A stretch of 64,000 bases of DNA from CALVGQ01 sp964368495. GTDB taxonomy: Bacteria > Bacillota_I > Bacilli_A > Erysipelotrichales > Erysipelotrichaceae. The notes beneath the pieces are model-generated. The model worked only from the letters and a program-made list of their open reading frames with translations. It searched no databases and had not been told where the DNA came from. How positions within the stretch are numbered: position 1 is the first letter of the stretch; each line of letters starts with the position of its first letter. Both the position numbers and the translations under genes were made by a program. The DNA is taken from NCBI GenBank assembly GCA_964368495.1, contig CAYJAJ010000003.1, positions 45,621 through 109,620 of the forward strand. The letters are read 5' to 3'. Below, piece by piece: positions 25,673 through 33,371 of the stretch.

Positions 25673-26491
25673 TTGAATCAATTAAATATAAATGATTTAC
25701 ATGTAGAAGTAGAAGGAAAAGAAATATTAAAAGGTGTGAGTTTAGTAATTGAAGATAATGAAATTCATGCGTTAATGGGACCTAATGGTAATGGTAAAAG
25801 CACGCTGTTAGCTGCAATTATGGGGCATCCAAAATATACTGTAACAAAAGGGACAATTACTTATAACAATGAAGATGTACTTAGCATGAGTGTTGATGAA
25901 AGAAGTAAAAAAGGACTGTTTTTGGCGATGCAGTATCCACAAGAAATTAGTGGCGTAACCAATTCTGATTTTTTGCGTGCTGCAGTAAATGCTCGCCTTG
26001 AAAAACCTGTTTCATTGTTTAAGTTTATAAAAGGTATGGAAAGTTCAATTCAAGAATTACAATTGAAACCTGATTTAGCTCATCGTTTTTTAAATGAGGG
26101 TTTTAGTGGTGGGGAAAAAAAGCGTAATGAAATTGTGCAGATGAATATGCTCAAGCCTTCTTTAGCGATGCTCGATGAAATTGATAGTGGTCTTGATGTA
26201 GATGCGCTTAAAATAGTTTCAAATGCAATATTAAAACTTCAAAAAGAAACTTCATTAGGGCTACTTGTGGTTAGTCACTATGAACGTTTTTTGCATATGA
26301 TTAAACCTACACATGCTCATGTGTTAGTTGATGGAGTGTTGGTTGAAAGTGGAACGGTTGACTTAATTAACAAAATTGATCAAGAAGGTTATGATTGGAT
26401 TTATCAAAAGCATAACATTAAAGCTGTTAAAGAAAAGAAAAAGGCAGTAGTTAGTTTAGGAACTTGTGCTGTAAGTAAAAAAGGTCAATAA
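25673..26491 (+). CDS. sufC: Fe-S cluster assembly ATPase SufC
   Basis: Cytosolic ABC-type ATPase of the SufBCD scaffold. Motifs: Walker A GPNGNGKSTLLAAIMGHP, Q-loop region LAMQYPQEISGV, signature FSGGEKKRNEIVQM, Walker B LAMLDEIDSGLDVDALK, and switch VVSHYERFL. Length is about 272 residues, slightly longer at the C-terminus than usual. I take TTG 25673, eight bases after AAAGGA, giving MNQLNINDLHVEVEGKE; the ATG at 25664 touches the ribosome site. First gene of sufCDSUB, the usual Firmicutes order. Confidence 0.95.
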   Translation: MNQLNINDLHVEVEGKEILKGVSLVIEDNEIHALMGPNGNGKSTLLAAIMGHPKYTVTKGTITYNNEDVLSMSVDERSKKGLFLAMQYPQEISGVTNSDFLRAAVNARLEKPVSLFKFIKGMESSIQELQLKPDLAHRFLNEGFSGGEKKRNEIVQMNMLKPSLAMLDEIDSGLDVDALKIVSNAILKLQKETSLGLLVVSHYERFLHMIKPTHAHVLVDGVLVESGTVDLINKIDQEGYDWIYQKHNIKAVKEKKKAVVSLGTCAVSKKGQ

Positions 26492-26492
26492 T

Positions 26493-27305
26493 ATGGAAAA
26501 AATTGAATTTGCTAAAGATATTCAAATTAAAGAAAGTGGATCGTATCGAATAGATTTAAATACTGAAATTATTGATTTTACAATAACAGTTAATAAAAAT
26601 GTTGTTTGTAGCTTATTCATTAATTATGACAATTGTAAAAAATCTACACTAAATCTCATTTGTGATGAGTATAGCCAAAGCAACATTGTTATATGGAATC
26701 ATTGTGAAAATACTGTAAATCTAAGTGATACTATTAATATAGGTGAAGCGGCTATTTGTAATTTATCTTATGCAGAATGCACACTGCATGATGTTTTTAG
26801 AAATGTTGATGTACATCTTAATGGGGTGGGTGCAGCAACTAAATTACATACTGCAACATTATCAAAAGATGAGAAAATATTTGATGTGAGTGTTCATCAT
26901 CATGCAAAACAAACACTTTCTAGCATGAAGAATTTTATTGTTTTACTTGAGAATGGAAGCTGTAGCATGGATGCTATAGGAGAAATTGATCAAGGTGCAA
27001 GTACATCAAAAAGTCATCAAATTTCTCGTTGTTTAACGTTCGATCAGCAACATAGAGCAAAAATCACACCACAATTGTTGATTGATGAAAATGATGTAGA
27101 AGCATCGCATGCGATGACTTTAGGGCAAATCGATGAAAACCAACTTTATTATTTACAAAGTCGCGGGTTAACAAAGAGTGAAGTAACTAGGCTTATTGCC
27201 TATGGATACTTACTTCCAATTGTTGAGGAAATAAACGATGAAAATTTAAAAAATTTGTGTAAAGAAGAAATACAGAAGAAGGTGAGTCAAATATGCTCGA
27301 TATAA
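26493..27305 (+). CDS. sufD: Fe-S cluster assembly protein SufD (short form)
   Basis: A 270-residue member of the SufB/SufD family, about 150 residues shorter than typical SufD because most of the N-terminal helical domain is missing. The beta-helix core is present (HLNGVGAATKLHTATLS, VHHHAKQTLSSMKNFIVLL) and so is the C-terminal family block DVEASHAMTLGQIDENQL followed by YYLQSRGLTKSEVTRLIAYG. It should pair with SufB to hold the nascent cluster. It begins 1 base after sufC and overlaps sufS by 13 bases, so it is part of a tightly coupled operon. Confidence 0.88.
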   Translation: MEKIEFAKDIQIKESGSYRIDLNTEIIDFTITVNKNVVCSLFINYDNCKKSTLNLICDEYSQSNIVIWNHCENTVNLSDTINIGEAAICNLSYAECTLHDVFRNVDVHLNGVGAATKLHTATLSKDEKIFDVSVHHHAKQTLSSMKNFIVLLENGSCSMDAIGEIDQGASTSKSHQISRCLTFDQQHRAKITPQLLIDENDVEASHAMTLGQIDENQLYYLQSRGLTKSEVTRLIAYGYLLPIVEEINDENLKNLCKEEIQKKVSQICSI

Positions 27306-28513
27306 AAAAGATAAGAAATGATTTTCCGATGCTTAAAAATAATCCGGATTTACTTTTTCTTGATAACAGTGCAACTACATTAAAACCACAATGTGTTATT
27401 GATGCAGTGAATAGTTACTACATTAAAAATACAACAAATATTCATCGAGGTGACTATACTATATCTGTGAATGTATCTAATGAATATGAAAGTACACGTA
27501 AAAAAGTAGCTAAATTTATCAATGCACAAAGTGAGAATGAAATAGTATTCACATCTGGGGCGACGGCTTCACTTAACTTAATAGCACAAGCCTATGAAGA
27601 AAAAATTAACGAAGGCGATATTATTTTAACTACACTTGCTGAACATGCTTCAAGTGTTTTACCATGGTTTAAAGTCGCTGAAAGAAAGAATGCACAAATT
27701 GTCTATATACCATTAAACAATGATGGAAGATTAACAATCGATAACTTTAAAAAAGTATTAAATGATAAAGTGAAGGTGGTTGCATTAGCACATATCACAA
27801 ATGTGCTTGGCTATGCAGTACCTATTGAAGAAATCTGTGAGCTAGCTCATGAAATTAATGCAATAGTTGTGTGTGATGGGGCACAAGCTGTCCCTCATTT
27901 AAAATGTGATGTAGTAAAATGGGGAGTAGATTTTTTGGCATTTAGTGCGCATAAATGTTGTGCTCCAACAGGAATTGGTGTTTTGTATGGTAAAAAAGAA
28001 TTGCTTGAAATGATGACTCCTCAGATTTTAGGTGGAGGAAGTAATTCGCGCTTTGATAAAGAAGGAAACATTCTTTTAAAACAAGCACCATACAAGTTTG
28101 AAGCAGGGACTCCAGCCATAGAAGCAACACTAGGATTTGGTGCAGCGTTGGATTACTTATCAGAAATTGGTATGGAAAACATTGAAACGTATGAAAAAGA
28201 GCTAAAAACTTATTGTGTTGAACAACTGAAAAAACTCGAGCAAGTAATTTTGTATAATCCTGATGCTGATTCTGGAATTGTTGCATTTAATATCAAAGAT
28301 GTGTTTGCACAGGATGCTGCATCGTATCTTAATTATAAAAATATTGCAGTACGTTCAGGAAATCATTGTGCAAAAATATTACCAGAAGTGGTGCACACAA
28401 CACAAACAATTAGAGCGAGTTTTTATTTCTATAATACGTATGAGGATGTTGACCGTTTTGTAAAGGCTGTGAGTGAAATTAATTTGGAAAGTTGCATAAA
28501 TATATATTTATAG
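27293..28513 (+). CDS. sufS: cysteine desulfurase SufS
   Basis: PLP-dependent group II cysteine desulfurase, 406 residues, which delivers sulfur from cysteine for cluster assembly. Visible are the start FPMLKNNPDLLFLDNSATT, FTSGATASLNLIA, AEHASSVLPW, CDGAQAVPH (cofactor Asp), the Schiff-base lysine in FSAHKCCAPTGIGVLYG, and the persulfide cysteine in RSGNHCAKI. Sulfur should pass to SufU encoded next. The start overlaps the end of sufD; the ribosome site GAAGGTGAG lies inside sufD. Confidence 0.96.
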   Translation: MLDIKKIRNDFPMLKNNPDLLFLDNSATTLKPQCVIDAVNSYYIKNTTNIHRGDYTISVNVSNEYESTRKKVAKFINAQSENEIVFTSGATASLNLIAQAYEEKINEGDIILTTLAEHASSVLPWFKVAERKNAQIVYIPLNNDGRLTIDNFKKVLNDKVKVVALAHITNVLGYAVPIEEICELAHEINAIVVCDGAQAVPHLKCDVVKWGVDFLAFSAHKCCAPTGIGVLYGKKELLEMMTPQILGGGSNSRFDKEGNILLKQAPYKFEAGTPAIEATLGFGAALDYLSEIGMENIETYEKELKTYCVEQLKKLEQVILYNPDADSGIVAFNIKDVFAQDAASYLNYKNIAVRSGNHCAKILPEVVHTTQTIRASFYFYNTYEDVDRFVKAVSEINLESCINIYL

Positions 28514-28522
28514 GAGGTACTT

Positions 28523-28969
28523 ATGAGTTTTACTAACGATTTAAATATTTTAAGACAAATCATTATGGATCATTACGAATATCCTCGCAATCGTATGTTA
28601 AAAGATGAAGATGGATATGAAAAAGTACATATGGCTTCTGAAAGCTGCGTTGATGATATAACAGTGCAAGTTAAAATTAAAGATAATCTTATAGAGGATG
28701 TTTGTTTTGATGGGACTGCATGCACAATTACTACTGCTTCAACATCAATAATGAGTGAACTTGTTAAGGGGAAAACAATTGAAGAAGCAAAAGAAATAAT
28801 TGATAACTACATGGCAATGATAGAAGAAAAGTCATATGATGAAGAAATACTAGAAGAGGCAATTGCGTTTAAAAATGTTTCAAAACAAGCAAACCGAATT
28901 AAGTGTGCAACAATTGGTTGGAATGCGCTAGCGCAGTTAATTGATAAGGAGAAAACACATGAGCAATAA
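28523..28969 (+). CDS. sufU: Fe-S assembly sulfur-transfer protein SufU
   Basis: A 148-residue IscU-fold protein that takes sulfur from SufS in Firmicutes. The three conserved cysteines are seen in SESCVDDITV, DGTACTITTASTS and RIKCATIGWNA; with the aspartate after the first they form the zinc site. The usual G between the first Cys and Asp (CGD) is V here (CVD), a mild oddity. It retains the insertion between the second and third cysteine regions that marks SufU rather than IscU. Start ATG has a strong AGGAGG. It overlaps sufB by 11 bases. Confidence 0.94.
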   Translation: MSFTNDLNILRQIIMDHYEYPRNRMLKDEDGYEKVHMASESCVDDITVQVKIKDNLIEDVCFDGTACTITTASTSIMSELVKGKTIEEAKEIIDNYMAMIEEKSYDEEILEEAIAFKNVSKQANRIKCATIGWNALAQLIDKEKTHEQ

Positions 28970-30380
28970 AAATGATGTGCTAAATTCTCAAGAAGAATAT
29001 CAATATGGGTTCCATGATAAAGATATAAGTGTTTTTAATACAGGCAAAGGGCTTAATGAGGAAACAATTAGAACAATTTCAAAAATAAAGGATGAACCAA
29101 AAGAAATGTTGGATTTTAGACTTCAATCCTTAAAGCTTTTTAAAAAAATGGATATGCAGACTTGGGGACCTGATGTTTCAGATATTAATTTTGATGAGTA
29201 TACTTATTACATTAAACCAAGTGATAAAAAGGGAAATGATTGGGAAGAAGTTCCTGAAACAATCAAAGATACTTTTGATCGTCTAGGTATTCCAGAGGCT
29301 GAACAAAAGTTTTTAGCTGGAGTTTCTACACAATACGAATCTGAAGTTGTATATCATAACATGCTTCAAGAAGTTGAAGAAAAGGGTGTGTTGTTTTATG
29401 ATACAGATACTGCACTTAAAAAGTGCCCTGAATTATTTTTTAAATATTTTTCAAAGTTAGTTCCTGCAAGTGATAACAAGTTTGCGGCATTAAATAGTGC
29501 TGTGTGGTCAGGTGGATCTTTTATTTATGTTCCAAAAGGTGTGAAACTAGAAAAGCCACTTCAATCTTATTTTAGGATTAATTCAGAAAGAATGGGGCAA
29601 TTTGAAAGAACATTGATTGTTGTTGATGAAGGGGCTGATTTGCATTATGTAGAAGGTTGTACAGCGCCAATTCATACCAACAATAGTTTGCATGCAGCAG
29701 TTGTAGAAATATTTGTAGAAGAGGGTGCAAAATGTCGTTATTCTACAGTGCAAAACTGGTCTAGTAATATTTTGAATTTAGTTACGAAGCGCGCAAAAGT
29801 CGCTAAAAATGGAGTTATGGAATGGATTGATGGAAACATCGGGTCAGGGATTACAATGAAATATCCTGCTTGTATTTTAGCTGGAGAATACGCTAAAGGG
29901 ATGACTATTTCTATTGCAGTAGCAGGTAAAAATCAAGTTCAGGATGCAGGTGCAAAGATGATTCATTTAGCACCATATACGACAAGCAGTATTATTTCGA
30001 AATCGGTGTCTAAAAAAGGTGGTAAAGTGAATTATCGAGGAATTGTGCAGCATTCTAAAAAGGCAGAGTATGCGAAAAGCCATGTAGAATGTGATACTTT
30101 AATTTTAGATAATACTTCAACAAGTGATACAATTCCGGTCAATATTTCTGACAACAAACTAAGTACAATTGAACATGAGGCAACGGTATCTAAAATATCT
30201 GAAGAACAATTGTTTTATTTAATGTCGCGTGGTTTAACAAGTGCACAAGCAACTGATATGATTGTAATGNNNNNNNNNNTAATGGGATTTTTAGAGCCAT
30301 TTACTAGTGAGCTTCCAATGGAGTATGCAGTAGAGTTAAATCAACTATTAAAGCTTGATATGGAAGGTTCAGTTGGATAA
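28959..30380 (+). CDS. sufB: Fe-S cluster assembly scaffold SufB, interrupted by a 10-N assembly gap
   Basis: Scaffold subunit of the SufBCD complex. Hallmarks: AVWSGGSFIYVPKGVKLE, VDEGADLHYVEGCTAP, ENGVMEWIDGN-like segment KNGVMEWIDGNIGSG, HSKKAEYAKSHVECD and ISRGLT-like MSRGLTSAQATDMIV. The run of N at 30270-30279 breaks the sequence in the C-terminal helix region, but five bases (TAATG) are repeated on either side. Joining the flanks at this overlap gives MIVMGFLEPF, which matches the family and returns a normal length of 468 residues. ATG 28959 follows AAGGAGA. Confidence 0.93.
   Translation: MSNKNDVLNSQEEYQYGFHDKDISVFNTGKGLNEETIRTISKIKDEPKEMLDFRLQSLKLFKKMDMQTWGPDVSDINFDEYTYYIKPSDKKGNDWEEVPETIKDTFDRLGIPEAEQKFLAGVSTQYESEVVYHNMLQEVEEKGVLFYDTDTALKKCPELFFKYFSKLVPASDNKFAALNSAVWSGGSFIYVPKGVKLEKPLQSYFRINSERMGQFERTLIVVDEGADLHYVEGCTAPIHTNNSLHAAVVEIFVEEGAKCRYSTVQNWSSNILNLVTKRAKVAKNGVMEWIDGNIGSGITMKYPACILAGEYAKGMTISIAVAGKNQVQDAGAKMIHLAPYTTSSIISKSVSKKGGKVNYRGIVQHSKKAEYAKSHVECDTLILDNTSTSDTIPVNISDNKLSTIEHEATVSKISEEQLFYLMSRGLTSAQATDMIVMXXXXMGFLEPFTSELPMEYAVELNQLLKLDMEGSVG
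30270..30279. other. assembly gap (10 N)
   Basis: A run of exactly ten N inside sufB. The left flank ends in TAATG and the right flank begins with TAATG, so the contig ends probably overlap and the gap length is nominal. Confidence 0.95.
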
Positions 30381-30900
30381 GAATTCTCAAAGAATAAACT
30401 GTCTTGAAAAAAGAAAATCAATCAGTTCATTAGATAAAGCTTTAAAAGATATTTCAATTGGTAATCAAGTGATGAAGCTATGTGAAAACTATAAAAATGT
30501 AGGTATTTATATAAGCATTAATGATGAAGTGGATACAAGAAAAATTATACAGGATTTACTTTTGAAAAATGTGAATGTATATGTACCTAAATGCGTTGGA
30601 AACACACTTACATTTCATCGAATAAATGGATTTGAAGAATGTGCAATTGGAAAGTTTGGATTGCTTGAACCACTTACTAGACAAGTTGATTTAAGTCTAA
30701 TTGAATTACTTATTGTACCTATGGTAGGCTTTGATGACTTTAATAACCGATTGGGTTATGGAAAAGGTTATTATGATTCAGTACTTAAACACTTCGAGTG
30801 TTTGAAAGTGGGATTAGCTTACAAGTGCACAAAAGTAAAGCGAATATTAATTATGGAACATGATATCCCATGTGATTTTGTGATTACGGAACAAGCATAA
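30373..30900 (+). CDS. 5-formyltetrahydrofolate cyclo-ligase
   Basis: A 175-residue enzyme converting 5-formyl-THF to 5,10-methenyl-THF with ATP. The C-terminal signature DFNNRLGYGKGYYDSVL and the middle VNVYVPKCVGNTLTFHRI and VPMVGFD are typical of the YgfA/MTHFS family. The N-terminal basic residues (RINCLEKRKS) fit the substrate-binding region. TTG 30373, preceded by GGAAGG, overlaps the end of sufB by eight bases; a longer start has no ribosome site. It is the last gene before a terminator that overlaps its stop. Confidence 0.88.
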   Translation: MDKNSQRINCLEKRKSISSLDKALKDISIGNQVMKLCENYKNVGIYISINDEVDTRKIIQDLLLKNVNVYVPKCVGNTLTFHRINGFEECAIGKFGLLEPLTRQVDLSLIELLIVPMVGFDDFNNRLGYGKGYYDSVLKHFECLKVGLAYKCTKVKRILIMEHDIPCDFVITEQA

Positions 30901-30914
30901 TGCTTGTTTTTTAT
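30890..30914 (+). terminator. terminator at the end of the suf operon
   Basis: AACAAGCAT-A-ATGCTTGTT forms a 9-base stem overlapping the TAA stop and runs into TTTTTTATTTT. Confidence 0.85.
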
Positions 30915-31051
30915 TTTGTAAAACCACAGATACCAATATACGAATGTGATTTGAAAGATAAAATTACATAATCATTTTTTAAAAAAATGCATTATTTTTC
31001 GCATAAGTCCTTATTCGTGATAGAATGGTAGTTGAATTGAGGTGGAAATAG

Positions 31052-31849
31052 ATGCCAGCTGGTTATACACATTATGTTTATGGAGATTTAGTTTTTAATG
31101 CATTGGATCAAAGCATTCAAGATAAAATACGCCCTTATCGTGCTTATTATGATATCGGTATTCATGGGCCAGATATATTATTTTTTCATAAAGTATATTT
31201 AATAAACAACAAGGTACTTAAAAAAGGATATGCAATGCACTACGAATTAGCTAGAGATTTTTTTGAAAATACAAGAGAAAAGATTAGAAATAGTAGCAAT
31301 CCAGATGCTGCATTAGCTTATGTGCTTGGATTTATTAATCATTTTGTCTTAGATAGTGAATGTCATGGCTTAATTAATCAAAAAGTTCGAGATTTACCTA
31401 TTAGTCATAGTGAACTGGAATCAGAATTTGATGCACGCATTATGCGAGAACAAGGCCTTAATCATGTGACAACTAAAACGATGGAGCATATACATATTGA
31501 CGAAATTGATCCACAAATTCTTGCTGAAATATTTGAAGTTTCAAAAAAAGAAATTGAAATATCGATTAATTCAATGGTATTTTTACTTAATGTTTTTGTA
31601 GCACCTAGCAAATTAAAAAGAAGTGCTTTATATGCTGGGATGAAATGTGTCGGGGTTTATAAGAAGTATCATGGTTTAATATTTAATTATGAAGAAAACA
31701 AAAGTTGTGTAGATATTATTTCAACATTGCAAGATAAAATGATGTTTGCGGTGAATGATTCAATTGAATTAATTCATGAATATATTGAATTGTGTTACAG
31801 CGCTCAACCATTATCAAAGCGCTATGATCATGATTATGAGGGGAGCTAA
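31052..31849 (+). CDS. zinc-dependent phospholipase C family protein (PF00882)
   Basis: A 265-residue protein of the zinc phospholipase C/S1-P1-like family. Likely metal ligands lie in the N-terminal PAGYTHYVYGD, DIGIHGPDILFF, YALGFINHFVLD-like segment YVLGFINHFVLDSECH and ELESEFDARIM. There is no signal peptide, so unlike secreted phospholipase C toxins this one appears to be cytoplasmic. Its substrate is unknown. ATG 31052 follows GAGGTGG. It is 2 bases from the transporter gene downstream and shares its transcript. Confidence 0.82.
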   Translation: MPAGYTHYVYGDLVFNALDQSIQDKIRPYRAYYDIGIHGPDILFFHKVYLINNKVLKKGYAMHYELARDFFENTREKIRNSSNPDAALAYVLGFINHFVLDSECHGLINQKVRDLPISHSELESEFDARIMREQGLNHVTTKTMEHIHIDEIDPQILAEIFEVSKKEIEISINSMVFLLNVFVAPSKLKRSALYAGMKCVGVYKKYHGLIFNYEENKSCVDIISTLQDKMMFAVNDSIELIHEYIELCYSAQPLSKRYDHDYEGS

Positions 31850-31851
31850 TT

Positions 31852-33096
31852 ATGAAAGACAAGTTAACGAAATTAGAGAAATCATGGATATTGTATGATG
31901 TTGGAAATTCAGCATTTACACTACTGTTGGCGACAATTATGCCAATTTACTTTAATTCACTTACAACAAATGCCGGATTATCAGAGGTAGATTATTTAGC
32001 ATATTGGGGCTATTCTGCTTCTTTTGCAACACTTATAGTTGCACTAATTGGACCGGTTATTGGTACAATTGCTGATAACAAAGGGTATAAGAAAAAGATG
32101 TTTATGACTGCATTAATGATCGGTGTAGTAGGATTATCAGTTTTATGGATACCATCGGATTGGAGAATATTTTTAGCAATATTTATTGTTGCTAGAGTTG
32201 GCTATTCTGCAAGTTTGATATTCAATGATTCGATGCTTACAGATATCACTACGCCAGAGCGAATGGATAAGGTTTCATCAAATGGTTATGCGTGGGGATA
32301 TGTTGGAAGTTGCATTCCATTTATTTTGAGTATGGTTTTTGTATTAATGTACGAAAGTATCGGTATCTCAATACAAGTTGCAATGGCTATCGCATTCATA
32401 ATTAATGCTGTATGGTGGCTGCTATGTTCAATACCGATAATTAAAAATTATAAACAAGTTCATTATACTACTGAAAGACAGGAAAATATTGTTTCAAATA
32501 GCTTTAAACGTTTGAAGAAAACATTGATGTCAGTAAGAAATAATAAGAAAATCATGTATTTTTTAATCGCCTTCTTCTTTTATATCGATGGTGTTTATAC
32601 AGTAATTGATATGGCTACTGCATTTGGTAGCTCTTTAGGGTTAGATTCAACAGGTTTATTGCTTGCATTACTAGTAACACAACTAGTTGCGTTTCCAAGT
32701 GCCCTATTTATGGTTAATTTATCTAAAAAAGTTAAATCAACTGATTTAATTAAAGTCTGTATTATAGCGTATACTTGTATTGCATTGTTTGCAATACAAC
32801 TTGATCAACAATGGGAATTTTGGTTACTTGCTGTAGGTGTTGGTTTGTTTCAAGGAGGAGTTCAAGCTTTATCGCGTTCTTATTTTGCACAAATTATTCC
32901 GCCTGAAAATTCAGGTGAATATTTTGGGTTATACGATATATTTGGTAAAGGGGCTGCCTTTATGGGGACAACACTAGTAAGTTTCGGAGCACAAATTACT
33001 GGTAACCAAAATGCAGGTATTTCAATTTTAGCGGTTTTATTTGTTATTGGATTTATTTTCTTTGGAAAATCTGTGAAAGAAACACAAAACGCCTAA
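31852..33096 (+). CDS. UMF1/Atg22-like MFS transporter
   Basis: A 414-residue major-facilitator protein with about 12 helices. The start KSWILYDVGNSAFTLLLATI, the inter-helix motif GTIADNKGYKKKMF and GVQALSRSYFAQIIPPENSG are characteristic of the UMF1 (PF11700) group related to yeast vacuolar effluxer Atg22. Substrate unknown; amino-acid efflux is the role known for the yeast relative. GGGGAGC precedes the start. It ends before a strong bidirectional terminator. Confidence 0.87.
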   Translation: MKDKLTKLEKSWILYDVGNSAFTLLLATIMPIYFNSLTTNAGLSEVDYLAYWGYSASFATLIVALIGPVIGTIADNKGYKKKMFMTALMIGVVGLSVLWIPSDWRIFLAIFIVARVGYSASLIFNDSMLTDITTPERMDKVSSNGYAWGYVGSCIPFILSMVFVLMYESIGISIQVAMAIAFIINAVWWLLCSIPIIKNYKQVHYTTERQENIVSNSFKRLKKTLMSVRNNKKIMYFLIAFFFYIDGVYTVIDMATAFGSSLGLDSTGLLLALLVTQLVAFPSALFMVNLSKKVKSTDLIKVCIIAYTCIALFAIQLDQQWEFWLLAVGVGLFQGGVQALSRSYFAQIIPPENSGEYFGLYDIFGKGAAFMGTTLVSFGAQITGNQNAGISILAVLFVIGFIFFGKSVKETQNA

Positions 33097-33137
33097 TACC
33101 GGGAAATAAAAAACAGCAAATAAATATATTGAGATAT

Positions 33138-33182
33138 AAAAAACATAGTTTGAAGATAAACTACAACCTATGTTTTTTTTTG
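33138..33182. terminator. terminator after the UMF1 gene
   Basis: AAAACATAG (33140-33148) and CTATGTTTT (33168-33176) pair, with an inner AGTTT/AAACT hairpin, followed by T9; A residues on the other side make it potentially bidirectional, but no minus-strand gene reads into it. Confidence 0.85.
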
Positions 33183-33371
33183 ATTTTTTAAAACGCTAAT
33201 AGTGATAAAAGTCATGATAAAGCACATCATTTTTTAATTAACAACTTTATCAGAACTTCTTACTTTGTAGCTAGCTTAAAAGCTTTATAAAGGTAATTTA
33301 AGAATGTTATTTGATTGTTTTTAAAAACAACTCGTGAAAATATGGTAAAATAATAAGAAGGTGGTGGAAGA

